Below, piece after piece: positions 21,887-32,685 of a stretch of DNA of 64,000 nt (position 1 is the stretch's first letter; each line of letters starts with the position of its first letter). This stretch comes from Trichomonas vaginalis G3 (lineage: Eukaryota; Parabasalia; Trichomonadida; Trichomonadidae). Both the position numbers and the translations under genes were made by a program. The notes below the pieces were generated by a model. That model worked only from the letters and a program-made list of their open reading frames with translations. It made no database searches and was not told where the DNA came from. The stretch covers positions 12,524,001 through 12,588,000 of the forward strand of contig NC_067205.1 in NCBI RefSeq assembly GCF_026262505.1, written 5' to 3'.

Positions 21887-23404
21887 TTAAATATTATTTA
21901 AATATAATGGAGTAATAAAATAAATCGGAATTTCTATTAATTTATTGTCAACTTCAACTAATACATTGCCGTTAATGTATCTAACAAATTCAGCTATTGT
22001 GTCAAATCTTCGTCTTCTTTTTGTCATTGATTTATCAGTTTTTCCATAATCGAGATGAATCAAAACTTTATCCCCTTGTTTAAAATTCATGAGCCCCGAA
22101 TTAATTTGTTCACGTTTAACATCATTCAACCTTTCCATTTGCTTTCTAATATATTCCCATTCTTTTGAAATATCATTTTTCATTTCCACTGGTTTCATGT
22201 TTATAGTTCTATGCCATGTATTATTGTAATAATATACTAACTGTTGTATGATGGAGTCATGATTTCCATCCCAGTATATCTGACCGTTAACCCCTAACGC
22301 ATCTCTAAGAGTTCTCATTACCGCATCAACTATTTTATTATGAAACGTATATGGAGAGGATGAAAAGAAAAAATTAATTTGTGGGAAATAATGAGCCATA
22401 GCTGCCTGAAATCCTTTATCACCATCACCCCTGATATTATCTACTCTTTCATGATCTAGTAAGTATTGTATAGCTCTTCTTGTTTCCTGTTCTGTTTTCC
22501 CTTTCACCGGAATGCAATATAAATATCTAGTGTTAATGTTAATGGCAAATAAATAAGTAACGTTTCCTTTTGAATATTCTAAATGATCTATTTCGTATGA
22601 ATATGGATATGGAGCAAATGAAGGGCGACTAAATTTTTCCTTTAACGGTTGAATTTTCGGGTCAATTGGTTTATTTAATATCTTGAAATCCTTTTTAAAA
22701 TCTTTTTGCTTCTTTAATGTTTGAAATGGATATAATAAAGTGAATGATGAAGGATTAACTGAAGGAGGAGGTACTGTCGTTGGAGGTTTTGGTGTTGCAA
22801 GTGTTTTAATTTTATCTGCTTTGATTTTGGATGATGAAGTTTTAGTTGTTGATTTTCCTTTCATTAATTCTGGATGTATTCTATTCATTTGTTTTAAATA
22901 TGCTGTATATAAAGGTTTGATATACTTTCCCGCTTCGAGTTTATGTTGAAGGATGAATTCCAAAAGTTGATCTTCATTTAAAAGTCGGGCTGAACATGGT
23001 TTAACTAATGAATCATAAATTAAAGCTTGTGCATCATTTATGGTCTGAATGACCTGGGCGTTTTGCCCCTTTGTTTTTTGCGGCTCAGGATTATATAAAT
23101 TATATAATTCATCAATATCTTCTTCTGTTAATACTTTATTTTTGAAATCTTTCAATTGTTTAACTTGTGATTTAGTTTTTCCCTTTGCATATTCATTATT
23201 TTTAATTTTGTCTTTAATTTTAGAAATTATTTTATCATGATATTTCAAAATTTCATTTTTATAATAATGATAATAATAATCCATATCATCACCCGTTATA
23301 TTTTCATCATATTTTTGGAGATATGCTTTTAATTCATAATAAGTAAGAAAATTTTGATTAAATACTAAATCATCAATTAAAATTTTTAAATCTACATTAT
23401 CCAT
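21887..23404 (-). CDS. Polinton rve-family integrase
   Basis: 505 residues, intact. The N-terminal ~210 residues are helical and lysine-rich, followed by a proline-rich linker (PKPPTTVPPPSVNP). The catalytic core (about residues 265-400) has the first aspartate in YSYEIDHLEYS, the second in NIRGDGDKGF and the third position in NKIVDAVMRTLRDAL. That third site reads VDAVMRTL where retroviral-type integrases usually have VERFNRTL, so aspartate replaces glutamate. A basic C-terminal domain follows (TKRRRRFDT, then a beta-rich end). The enzyme would insert element ends and create the 5-6 bp target duplications. Leader ATTTTATTTTTATATAAATG. Confidence 0.88.
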   Translation of the reverse strand: MDNVDLKILIDDLVFNQNFLTYYELKAYLQKYDENITGDDMDYYYHYYKNEILKYHDKIISKIKDKIKNNEYAKGKTKSQVKQLKDFKNKVLTEEDIDELYNLYNPEPQKTKGQNAQVIQTINDAQALIYDSLVKPCSARLLNEDQLLEFILQHKLEAGKYIKPLYTAYLKQMNRIHPELMKGKSTTKTSSSKIKADKIKTLATPKPPTTVPPPSVNPSSFTLLYPFQTLKKQKDFKKDFKILNKPIDPKIQPLKEKFSRPSFAPYPYSYEIDHLEYSKGNVTYLFAININTRYLYCIPVKGKTEQETRRAIQYLLDHERVDNIRGDGDKGFQAAMAHYFPQINFFFSSSPYTFHNKIVDAVMRTLRDALGVNGQIYWDGNHDSIIQQLVYYYNNTWHRTINMKPVEMKNDISKEWEYIRKQMERLNDVKREQINSGLMNFKQGDKVLIHLDYGKTDKSMTKRRRRFDTIAEFVRYINGNVLVEVDNKLIEIPIYFITPLYLNNI

Positions 23405-23428
23405 TTATATAAAAATAAAATAAATGTT

Positions 23429-23500
23429 TTAAGGGCGCCCACCTCTTTGATCAAGAATCAAAACCATCATTAACGGTTCCTTTTGTCTCTTCTGTGGCAT
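23429..23500 (-). CDS. Possible micropeptide between integrase and polymerase
   Basis: 23 codons starting MPQKRQKEPLMMV and ending DQRGGRP. An ATTTTATTTTA leader precedes it, like that of real Polinton genes. It fills most of the gap between two minus-strand genes. Short and unsupported by homology. Confidence 0.25.
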   Translation of the reverse strand: MPQKRQKEPLMMVLILDQRGGRP

Positions 23501-23527
23501 TTCATTAAAATAAAATTTTAAATTGTA

Positions 23528-26500
23528 TTAAATAAACGGCATACAACATCCATTTTCACAACATACAGCCTTAGTGTGTGCTCCTGTTAATGCAGTCTTA
23601 CCAATTGTTAAGCGAGTCATCATCCTGTTTTTAAGTTGTAAATTAATATTCTGACCATCAAATATCACTTTATCATTTATTATATCCAAATAATTTTTAG
23701 GTGTTAATTGTTTATTTTGTCGTAAACTAACACCTTTCATTTTTTGTGCAATCTTTTTAAAATCACCCCCATCAATTGAACCGTTGAATGATGTATAACA
23801 CTTGGGGCATAAAGCAACCATGTTATCACCTTGTTTCTCAATTGCTAAACCCAATAACTTCTTCTCATGTGCTTTTTCTTCTGCTTTATTCTTTAATTTA
23901 GGTTTAAATTTCTCATCAAAACAAAAGAAATCAAAAGGTGCGAATTTGAAAATGTTTTTATCATAAAATTGTTTATCGGTTACAATTGCTTGAAATGCTT
24001 GAGTGTTAGGAAGATTTGGGTCGCCAGCGATTGCCCAATAAGATGAATCAGTATCACCTTCAATGAAATGAAAACGATTAACATCCATGCATTTATACAT
24101 AAAATCATAAATGAAAACCAAATACCAGTATTTTGCGTTATCTAAAGTGAAGAATGCCTCTTGTAAACATGTATCACATCTATAAAATCTATCTTTGAGC
24201 ATCACTTGATATGTATCTTCACCTATTTCTCTTATGTTTTTAAACTTATTTGACATACATGCAACGCGTGCCTTCTCTGCATTTATTATTTTAGTCTTTG
24301 TGTAATTTTGTGTATTCATTGCATCGTAACCATATGATCCATTAAGCGAAATCTTGCAAAATAAACTTTTTCCTTTATTTCCTTCTAATTCAGCCTTTTG
24401 TCTTTCGTTCATAAATTTGTTCGCAAATTCATTAAAACAAGTGTTTTTAGTAAATGTTAAAATTGATTGAATATCATCGATGATAAAATTAAACCTGTCT
24501 ATTAGATACCAAAGATAATAAGAAGAAAATGGTTGATATTGGTTGTGTGTTGATGCTAACTGAGTTAATTTTCTCTGTTTCTGGTCAACTGGTAGATTGT
24601 TTGATTTCATGTAATTATACATAAAACTACCAATTGTTTTTTCATCTGTGATAATATCTAAGTTTCTTATTATCGGTAAAAAGTTTATGTAATCATTAAT
24701 GTATTTTTCATCAATGTGACCCTTTACTTCAGCCACGAATAAAGTATTTTTCTTCTTAATAATTCCTAATGCTTTTGCTTTCTTTGTTGCTGTATCACAA
24801 ATGATAACACCATTCAATCTTCCTGGCATATACATTTTATGGTCAGTATATTGAATGAAATCATGAGGATTAGATGAAAATGATGAAGGGTATATTGAAT
24901 GAAATCATGAGGATTAGATGAAAATGATGAAGGATATAATGAATTAAAATCAACACCAACGAAATGAGTCATAATGTTGGTGGTGTCCTCATTTGATACA
25001 GTTTTAGTTTCTGGACTATATGAAAGTTTATTAATGTGCGTGATTCCTTTAAGATTTACTCTATGTTGAACATTTGATAGACCACCAGTAATTCCATTAC
25101 GGAGAATGTGATAAGCTTCAACTGAATCTAAAGTCATTGGTAAATTATTTTTTAATGCATAATTTCTTAAATTGATTCTTAAACGTTGAACATCTTCATC
25201 TTTATTTGATTTTACGACATTGCAATAACAACACATTAACTGACAATTTTCTTTGGTATGTGGTTTTTCATTATCGATTCTATCCAATGTTGGTTTATTT
25301 GCATATGTAAACGCTTTACCACACATTTTGCATTTAGATGAAAGGATTAAATCGTGATAGTATTGAAAATCATCCATTGAAACATTATTTTTAGTATCTC
25401 TTTCCGCTTTTTCATCTTGTTTCTTATATGATTCAATTTTATATTTCCAATACTTTTTCGTTAATTCAAAACTTGATTCTATCTCTTCCTCAAGATATTT
25501 TTCATTAGGATTAAAGTCTTTATATGCTAAAGCGTAACGAATCATTGAAGCATTCGATGATAAAGAAAGATTATGAAGCATATCAATTTTATAAACAAAT
25601 GTTTCTTCAATAATTTTATCGATTGGGTCAATCATAATTTCAACATCTTTATTGCAATAATGAATAAAATATTCTAATCTATTCTTAAAGTTTTTAGCAT
25701 CATTGAGATATATTTGATAATCACTATCTGATATAGTTTCTTGAGTTAATGCTGAATAAAATGAATCTTGAGTGAATGGTTCCACTTTATATAATTCTTC
25801 TTCGTAATTTTCCCACGTGATGAATTGATAAGGGAAAAAGGATTTAACACGTGTTTTATTGTTTCCGAAATCTTGAGTGAATTGGTCTAATGTCCCACCC
25901 GCTATATAATTTCTGATGTCAATAAATCTTAATTCATATGGAGCGTTTGTTTTCTTTACAATGATTTGCTTAAATTGTGAAGATGAACCCAGCATTGATT
26001 TTATTTTCCATTTTGCAGTGTTTAAATCACGAAGAATTAAATTTAAATCAAACTTTCCCGAATTAAAACCTATGATATTCACTTTATTGAATTCCTCATC
26101 TAGAAGTTCTTTAAATGCTTCCTTCTGTTTTTCATTTAATGTATGGGACAAAGTCCCCGCCGTTTGCGACTTCAATAATTCTTGTATTGACTCATATTTG
26201 ATTTAGCAACTAATGAACAGGTTGAAAATAAAAACTCAATCCAATCAGAAATAAAAGAATCACTCGAAGTTAAGCAAAAATTCCTCGTATATGTTTTATC
26301 GTTTAATTTAACCGTTGATGATACCATGAATGGTTTTAAGTAAGCGTTCAAAGTTGCACACTCAGAAAGTTGTAATTCTTCTTTAGTCTCTAATGTTTCG
26401 AAGTCAAAAGTAATATAATATCTTGTCGGTTGATAATATTCCTGCAAATTATGAGCTAATAACCACTGATATATCTTCTGTTTCGTAATATGTGGTGCAT

Positions 26501-27038
26501 ATGGTTGCTGTGTCTTTTGCAACTGAACGTCTTGAATTAATCTCCCATTATTTTCTTTACATTTCTCACAATGCTTTAAAAATCTTCTTTGGTTTTTCCT
26601 TTCTGGATCATCACGGATAGAATAAACTTCTTCTTTACAATATGGACAAACTTTATAGCCGGTGGGTGCTTCAACGTCTGTTATTCTGTCAGCGTGAAGT
26701 TTTCCACATGGACTCTGTGTTAATAAAATATTTACTGTTTCAAATTCTGGATCTATCATTATTGATTCCACTAATGGAAAGTCTACCTTATTTATGTCCA
26801 CGTCTTCTGGTTGAGGATCACAATAATAGAAATCAATATTAACATTTAACATTCTCGCTAATCTCTCACTTTCTGATGAAATGTCAAACCCTTCATATAC
26901 ATCTAATGCTTCATTTAAATAGCTTCTACGAGTTTTAGGATTAGCACCATCAGGAATGTTATAGAAGCGTTTAAATAACCTTCTACCTTCTGCTCTAATT
27001 TGATTATCATTCATTTTAGCTGTTCCGTTTTTGTTCAT
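23528..27038 (-). pseudogene. Protein-primed family B DNA polymerase, broken twice
   Basis: Three pieces make one gene of about 1,150 codons. The first (27038-26172) has Exo I in RYYITFDFETLE. The second (26175-24814) has Exo II (NIIGFNSGKFD), Exo III (HYCNKDVEIM), a zinc/HNH-like insertion (about 25188-25332) and Pol motif A (GVDFNSLYPS). The third (24835-23528) has motif B (KISLNGSYGYDAM), motif C (IEGDTDSSYW), CPKC and a cysteine-rich end. A one-base shift near 26195 separates the first two. A 44-bp tandem duplication at 24847-24934 separates the last two just after motif A; the frame arithmetic fits exactly. The enzyme would replicate the element from a protein primer at its ends. Confidence 0.92.
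24847..24934. repeat. 44-bp tandem duplication in the polymerase gene
   Basis: The unit starting TATATTGAATGAAATCATGA occurs twice (24847-24890, 24891-24934), differing at the last base. 44 is not a multiple of three, so it breaks the frame; removing one unit puts both flanking frames in register. Confidence 0.92.
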
Positions 27039-27077
27039 TTATGTAAGAATAAAAAATTAAAAAATAAACTTTATTTT

Positions 27078-28190
27078 TTAAAGCCCATAAAATGAATTAA
27101 GAACACATAAATTTTTATCATCTGCGACGTGACAAATACATTTTAATTTACTCAAGAATGCGTACCCCGATACATTAAATCTAATTCCTGTCTTATTTAA
27201 TTTCACAACTTTGAAAAGGAATGTATGAATAGCTATAAAATGATGAGAAGATGTTTTATGGGTTGCTTCCATTTTTTCTGAAATAAATGAATAAATATAA
27301 TGCTTATATGTTTTCATATCTTTTATGTTCTTAATAACGAATGGTATAGACCTTTCCACTTCGTCTTCCTTCGGTGCTGTTCTTTCATATGAAACATTAT
27401 TGGTATCTTCAATAATGAAACCACAATCACATAAAATTTTATAGGTTCCAATGGTTTCTTTTGATATTTTATCTAATAAATCAAAAACTTTATCAACACC
27501 TGTGCATTTATTTAAATAATAATTTGTGTAAATATCATGATCTTCTTTCTTAATCGTATTAGTTGCATATGTCACGTTTTTTAGTGCTTTTTTGAATTTT
27601 TCGGAATCTAAAGGTGGTGAAAGTAGGATACAGGGGTATTCTTCATTATCAATAAATTGTAACTTATGTTTACGAATAAATTTAGTTCCTTCTTCTGAAA
27701 GTGTTTCGTCTATTTCACCATCTAATAAATTTTGTGTTGATTCTGAGACATAATTTTTATATCTTTCTTCATGAGATTTCTGAACTTCTGATTCTGAAGC
27801 TGGGATATTCATTAAACCCTCTACTTCATTTTCATTATATTTTTCAACTTCTCTTAATTCCTTAATTTTTTCATCTATTTCATCTCTTATTTTTTTCAGT
27901 CTTTCAATTTCATCGTATTCATCATCTTTAATCCGTTCTTCATAATATTCAGGGAAAACATCAGGTTCTTTAGGTTTTTCTTCTTCAGATGTGGGATATA
28001 AGAAATTTATAACATCATCTTTATTCATTTTTCCATCATAATCAAAATCATTTAAGAACTCCGCGAATTTTTTACAATTTCTTAAATAATATTTATCAAC
28101 TTCATAACCCGCCTCCTCTAATATATTTTTTATTTCCTCGTTTGTGAATCCCAATTTTTTAACGTTGTTAGTTTTGACGCTCATTTTCAT
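27078..28190 (-). CDS. Polinton protein upstream of polymerase (terminal protein candidate)
   Basis: 370 residues, intact. The first ~60 residues (KKLGFTNEEIKNILEEAGYE, FAEFLNDFDYDGKMN) match the start of the Polinton-2 protein at 46897 (SKLEHSEIKQLLTEANID, LADILNDYNGAIS). A charged coiled-coil segment follows (about residues 90-125), then a folded C-terminal part with scattered cysteines. It lies just upstream of the polymerase in the same direction, where a terminal protein or polymerase accessory factor would be expected. That function is a guess from position. It is the first gene inside the right TIR. Confidence 0.6.
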   Translation of the reverse strand: MKMSVKTNNVKKLGFTNEEIKNILEEAGYEVDKYYLRNCKKFAEFLNDFDYDGKMNKDDVINFLYPTSEEEKPKEPDVFPEYYEERIKDDEYDEIERLKKIRDEIDEKIKELREVEKYNENEVEGLMNIPASESEVQKSHEERYKNYVSESTQNLLDGEIDETLSEEGTKFIRKHKLQFIDNEEYPCILLSPPLDSEKFKKALKNVTYATNTIKKEDHDIYTNYYLNKCTGVDKVFDLLDKISKETIGTYKILCDCGFIIEDTNNVSYERTAPKEDEVERSIPFVIKNIKDMKTYKHYIYSFISEKMEATHKTSSHHFIAIHTFLFKVVKLNKTGIRFNVSGYAFLSKLKCICHVADDKNLCVLNSFYGL

Positions 28191-28218
28191 ACATAATAAA
28201 AAATAATAAACATAACTA

Positions 28219-28608
28219 AGTTTCTAATTTCTTTTTACTCGTTTATGAGGTCTTTGATTATGACTCCATTGATTCCATTCAGGATTTAAACAATGTTTAA
28301 TTAATCGCGGAATATCTGACATCATCTATATATATAGCTTCTTTTATAAAAGATGAAAAAATAAATTATTTTAAAATTAATGTTAATTTTTTTAAAATGT
28401 GTTTATTTCATTATGTATGGGTTGAGTGTAAATGTCTTACAATTTTGAAAATTTTTAAATCTTGATTTATTCAAAAACGTAAGAATAAAAACCGTAAGAA
28501 TCATACATTTTTTACTTCATATGTTAAAAAAATGATACAAAATCGCTCGATATTGTATGAATTCTTACGTTTACAAAAAAAGTCACATAACCCGTCATAT
28601 ATACTACT
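28219..28608 (-). repeat. Right terminal inverted repeat of Polinton-1
   Basis: 390 bp, inverted relative to 8730-9120, ending CCCGTCATATATACTACT before the ACTCCA duplication. Confidence 0.92.
28224..28325 (-). CDS. Small basic TIR-encoded protein, right copy
   Basis: Identical 33-codon frame to that at 9014-9115, on the opposite strand because it lies in the other TIR. Both copies read toward the element interior. Confidence 0.4.
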   Translation of the reverse strand: MMSDIPRLIKHCLNPEWNQWSHNQRPHKRVKRN

Positions 28609-28614
28609 ACTCCA
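28609..28614. repeat. Target site duplication of Polinton-1, right copy
   Basis: ACTCCA, matching 8724-8729. Confidence 0.9.
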
Positions 28615-28750
28615 CTTCAAAGTTTATTGCTCAAACAAACTGTTCTTTTAATAGTAACAGCGCTCATTGTTTAAAATAAAATAACTTATCATGCAAATAA
28701 ATGCCAGAAACGTGAAAGGAGCACTTTGAAGATTAAAATCAAATCTATAT

Positions 28751-29928
28751 TTACACTAAATAAAAATGTTTAGTATATTGGAAATTAATTTGAGAAAGTT
28801 CTTCATAGGAATCAGGTGATTTAGAGTTTTTTTCAGAAGAATCGCATTTGAATGTTTGGTAGAATGATAAAATGCTACTTTCATAAATCGGATTTTCAGT
28901 AATTAAAGGAGAGCCAGATGTTGAAGATATATAGTTTCTCTGTTCGATGTATGAATTCTTAATTGTGACTGAAGAACGAACAGCGCAAAATAAATAGTGT
29001 TTATCATTTTGATCATTTTTGTCAAAAAAGCAGTTTTCAAAAATAGAATTTTGAGTTTGGTAGAAATAAATCAAGCCAGCAGATTTAGTGTTCTGATTCA
29101 GTTTTACAAAATTAGAATATTGAACTGTTATTGGAGCTGAATTAAAAGTTAAACTTTGATGAGTTGATAATAATCTATAAAAATTCGAAAAATTGATGAT
29201 AGATTGGGAATTTATATAATGACACGAACAAGATGATTGTTCATTAGCAGTTAAACTCGTCATATTCGTAGAAGAAAGTACAAATAAACCATTTTTAATG
29301 TAAAATGTTGAATATCCTAAATACGTTCGGCCACAGTCATATATTGATGATTCAATAATATAATTTTTGGATTGTGAATCATTTACTTGGCAATATGAAA
29401 AATGCCCATTAAAATTTTCGTTGGATGATAATCTACATTTTATGGCGCAGAATCTTCTTTGAATAACTTCTGAACTTCCATTACCAACAAATTGTAAAGC
29501 TGCACCGTTTATTTTGCTGTAACAATTGTAAAATATACAATTAGAATGTAGTAATTTAGCATCAATGACTGATATGAATTCAATTGGATGATGTTCTAAA
29601 AATGATATAAATTTGCGATTAAAAATGAAGCATTCGTTTCGAGAATTAAAATTAATTGTGATATTTTTCTTATCAACGTAATCTCCGTCATTGATTGTGG
29701 TAAAGTATTGATTCCATACTTCTCTTGGAATGCCTGAATAGCGGAACTTGTTAAATAATGTGAAGAAAACTGAGATAATTTATAAAATGAAAAATTGATG
29801 TTTTGAAAAGGATCTATCGTCAAAAAGTTTAACAAATGTGACCAAGTTAAACAATTCGATTGTGATGAGTGTCGGCATTTTGTTTTCATTAACAATTCTT
29901 TATAGAAAATTCTTTCTGAACCTTTCAA
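28751..29928 (-). pseudogene. Beta-helix repeat protein, trichomonad surface type, frameshifted
   Basis: The first piece (29928 to about 29700) starts MKGSERIFYKELLMKTKC and ends in another frame. From about 29720 down to 28751 one open frame continues without an initiator. It is rich in N, S, F and short repeated turns (SNCIFYNCYSKINGAALQF, ENCFFDKN, VTIKNSYIEQ), the pattern of right-handed beta-helix proteins such as the polymorphic Pmp-like surface proteins of trichomonads. No signal peptide or membrane anchor is seen, so both ends may be missing. Family assignment is by pattern. One frame break near 29705 makes it a likely pseudogene. Confidence 0.5.
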
Positions 29929-29992
29929 AAAAATTGAGAAAGCTCTTAAATCTGATCAGAATTTAAATTCAATTGGATATCAATTTTTCAGA

Positions 29993-30970
29993 ATGGAGAA
30001 AGAAGCTGATTTTGGGAGAACACGAAGAATATGGTATATTGCCGGAGTTGTTGCAGGAAACTTATTAAGTTACTATCTACGAGGCCTCTTTTATACTAGA
30101 AAGTCACAAATTTGGAATGGATGCCCTTTTATTATATTTAAACGACCATGGATGGGTACTCTCGTAATGACAATAGGTATTTCGCTTTGTACACTTGTTT
30201 ATTATATCAAAACATTGTTAGATCCAAAAAATCATCCAAAATTTTCTCATACACCCACTTACATCTATCTATTCATTGCTTTAATAGCATTTTTAGACAT
30301 ATTTATTTCAATAGTTCCATCATATACAATTTCCGAAAATTTAGGTCCATTTTCAGTTGCAACTCGATATTTTGATCTATTATTCATCATTATTATACAG
30401 AATGTATTCATGACGCCAATTCGTTATGCATATCAATGGGTTTCTCTAGGAATTGTTGCATTTGGAATTGTTTTTGTTGCAGTTGGAGTCTTTAAGAATA
30501 AAGAAACAAGACTAAAGCTATTACCTTCTTTGTTACAATTAGCTTCACAGCTGTTTATTTCAATTAGAACTGTTTTGATCCAAAAAGTTTCGCATGAAAA
30601 TGATATAAATCCTTGGTTTTTAACTGGATTCGATGGAATCTTTGGATTCCTCATTGTTCTCTTCGGAGGATATCCTTTAGCATATTTCCTACCCGAAAAA
30701 TCATTCTCTTCTCTTCATGAAAACCTTTGTTCTTCTGCTTTATTGACTTTTCATTCGATTTCAATCATTATTTTATTTTTGATTTATATTCCAATAACAT
30801 GCATATATAATGCATCTATCACGGGAACAATCACTACTACTAATGCTGTAGGATACACGATTGTTGAGATGATTTGTGGATCAATAAATTGGATTATAGA
30901 TTTGATAATTTTTCATGCTTTCAATGGAAAGTTCATTCTGGAAGCAGATAAAAAGTTTGGCGTTGAATGA
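29993..30970 (+). CDS. Multi-spanning transporter (DMT/nucleotide-sugar type), likely truncated
   Basis: 325 residues with about nine hydrophobic segments: WYIAGVVAGNLLSYYL, TLVMTIGISLCTLVYYI, IYLFIALIAFLDIFISIV, a PFSVATRYFDLLF segment, WVSLGIVAFGIVFVAVGVF and more. The layout resembles drug/metabolite transporter superfamily members such as SLC35-type carriers. An in-frame TGA at 30968 ends it, but the same frame stays open to 31144 and encodes one more clear membrane segment (LLGSLTFLLGGAIYLKIIKF) and a tail, so the stop probably truncates a ten-span protein. The ATG at 29993 follows TATCAATTTTTCAGA, a TCA-type initiator. Substrate unknown. Confidence 0.7.
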   Translation: MEKEADFGRTRRIWYIAGVVAGNLLSYYLRGLFYTRKSQIWNGCPFIIFKRPWMGTLVMTIGISLCTLVYYIKTLLDPKNHPKFSHTPTYIYLFIALIAFLDIFISIVPSYTISENLGPFSVATRYFDLLFIIIIQNVFMTPIRYAYQWVSLGIVAFGIVFVAVGVFKNKETRLKLLPSLLQLASQLFISIRTVLIQKVSHENDINPWFLTGFDGIFGFLIVLFGGYPLAYFLPEKSFSSLHENLCSSALLTFHSISIIILFLIYIPITCIYNASITGTITTTNAVGYTIVEMICGSINWIIDLIIFHAFNGKFILEADKKFGVE

Positions 30971-31144
30971 GATAGTTTTAGCTATTTCAGATTGTTAGGA
31001 TCATTGACATTCCTTCTTGGAGGAGCCATATATTTGAAAATAATCAAATTCCCGTGCTTTAGCTATCCTGCACCTTCTGTAACAAAAATTAGTATGTCTG
31101 AATCTGCCTTCGAGATGAATTATAACGTAGCAATTAATGTTTAG
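30971..31144 (+). other. Open in-frame extension of the transporter
   Basis: 57 sense codons in the transporter's frame after TGA, encoding a hydrophobic segment and polar C terminus, then TAG. Retained coding character suggests a recent nonsense change. Confidence 0.55.
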
Positions 31145-31285
31145 AAACAACAATCATAATAATGATTGAAAATTGTTTGTTGGTTTGGAAATCCAAAATT
31201 AAATTTATATGAATTTAGTTATATCTAGGGATTTTTAAATCCTTTTATCCATAAACTTGAATACTTTCCTTATGTCATTATTTTT

Positions 31286-31552
31286 TTATATACTAATAAA
31301 GAATATCATGTAGTGAGTCTGCAAAAAGATTTTAACTTCTGATGTGGAATACGTAGAGTATACAATATGATAAACTGTTGAGTTGACTCCGGTGATTGTT
31401 GGATAAGATCTGAATTCGAGAACACGCATGTCACTGTGATTGCTTGGAGTTGTGAATGCTGTGATCGGTGTGGATGAGAATGCAAAGAAATGAGCTAAGG
31501 AGTAATCTTGAGCTGTCATGTTTCCTGATTTATCATCTTCTTCAACGAGACT
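31286..31552 (-). pseudogene. Gene fragment next to the transposon
   Basis: The minus strand encodes FSLVEEDDKSGNMTAQDYSLAH, then FFAFSSTPITAFTTPSNHSD and VLEFRSYPTITGVNSTVYHIVYSTYS before a stop. Composition looks like real protein, and coding-like sequence seems to continue upstream in broken frames to about 31660 (VIVATPTHV). It is probably the 3' end of a host gene cut off near the left end of the transposon. No family recognised. Confidence 0.4.
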
Positions 31553-31708
31553 GAATTTTTATACGTGTGTTGGAGTGGCAACAATGACATCGTTTGTGGC
31601 ATAATATGAAACTACGTTATAATAGCATAAAACTGATACTTTGGCAAAATGATTTTTCATTATGACTTGGTTTGAGGGTAATTTCAAAAGATTCTTATAT
31701 ACGAAAAA

Positions 31709-31972
31709 AGGAGATTTGACAGAATGTCAAATCTCCTCAAAAAGTGACAGTTTACATGGCAAACAATTGCGAGCAATTTTTAGCCATTTTGGCTGAGAAC
31801 TAGGGTCTGCGAGGTACATAGATAGAATCACTACCTCGCAGACTCTAGTTCTCTATATGGCGCCGAGAAATTTTGGTGAAATGTCGTCGCATTTCACCAA
31901 AATTTTCTCGACGCCATAGGATGAATTGGAGGGTGTGAGATACTATTACATATAATAGTACTCACACCCTCC
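31709..31972. repeat. Array of consecutive long hairpins
   Basis: At least four large inverted repeats in a row: 31710-31736 (12-bp stem, GAA loop), 31795-31853 (about 20-bp arms, GAGAACTAG outermost), 31856-31918 (about 28-bp arms, TATGGCG outermost) and 31928-31972 (about 20-bp arms, GGAGGGTGTGAG outermost). Two small hairpins lie between the first two (ATTGC-GA-GCAAT, AGCCA-TTT-TGGCT). Stem sequences differ from one another. They sit just inside the left end of the DDE transposon. Confidence 0.85.
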
Positions 31973-32676
31973 AAAACCTCGAAAATCTCAAAATTTCCTG
32001 CAATTATCATCAACTTTGCATAGCACAATCGACCAAAAATTCATTCAATTGTCCTTCTTCTCAATATTTCTTAACTCTTTCGATTTCTTTCAAAATATCT
32101 TTCAATAATCTTTCAATGATAAATATTATACAAAAACGATTAGTATGAAACTTTTTTGCATTTTAAAAATATTTTATATTTCTGTTTTTATTTCAATTTT
32201 TATATTTTTATTTTCCTTTTTTTTAGATGAAACTTATTTGTTTACCAATATTCCTTATCTTATAAATTTTTTCAATTGAATACTACAATAATTTTATCTC
32301 TCCTTTATTAAATTTTCGATTTTTATGTTAATTCTAATTCTTTGCACTATTTCTTGTCTAAATCTTCTAAAATTTTTATTTTAATTTAATTTGACACATA
32401 ATCATCCTTTTAATTTTCGATTCAAATCCTTATCCTCTTCATTATTTTTCAATAATTTTTTTCATCGTAATTTGTAAAATTCGTTCTTTTTTAGCTGTTT
32501 AAATAATCCAAAACCATGATATTTATTATTGTTAATTATTCCTAATCATCTTTTTTCCATTATTTTAATTTTTATCTGAACCATTTAAATTAATTTTGTT
32601 AAGAATATTTTTTCAATATAGACTTCTGAAATAATTAAATTATTCTCAAATTCTCACAAATTATTTCATTTCAAAT
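31973..32676. other. AT-rich 5' region of the transposon
   Basis: About 700 bases between hairpin array and transposase, with no open frame. Just before the gene is TTTCATTTCAAATTTG, a TCA-type initiator. Confidence 0.5.
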
Positions 32677-32685
32677 TTGTTTAAA

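Larger units (their letters stand above)
8730..28608. mobile_element. Polinton/Maverick element 1 (19,879 bp)
   Basis: The element is bounded by inverted repeats starting AGTAGTATATATGACGGG and by 6-bp target duplications; Polinton ends commonly begin AG and end CT, as here. It carries the expected gene set: protein-primed DNA polymerase, rve integrase, packaging ATPase, capsid protein and minor structural proteins. It also has a primase-helicase, a KilA-N regulator and a fibre. Polymerase, ATPase and primase-helicase are all broken, so the copy looks defective, though TIRs differ by only a one-base homopolymer change, which suggests a recent insertion. I see no adenain-type cysteine protease. 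Confidence 0.95.

Noticed and set aside
25180-25340. Intein in the DNA polymerase
   Set aside because: The HNH-like motif is present, but no N-terminal cysteine block or C-terminal HN-C/S splice junction is recognisable around it.
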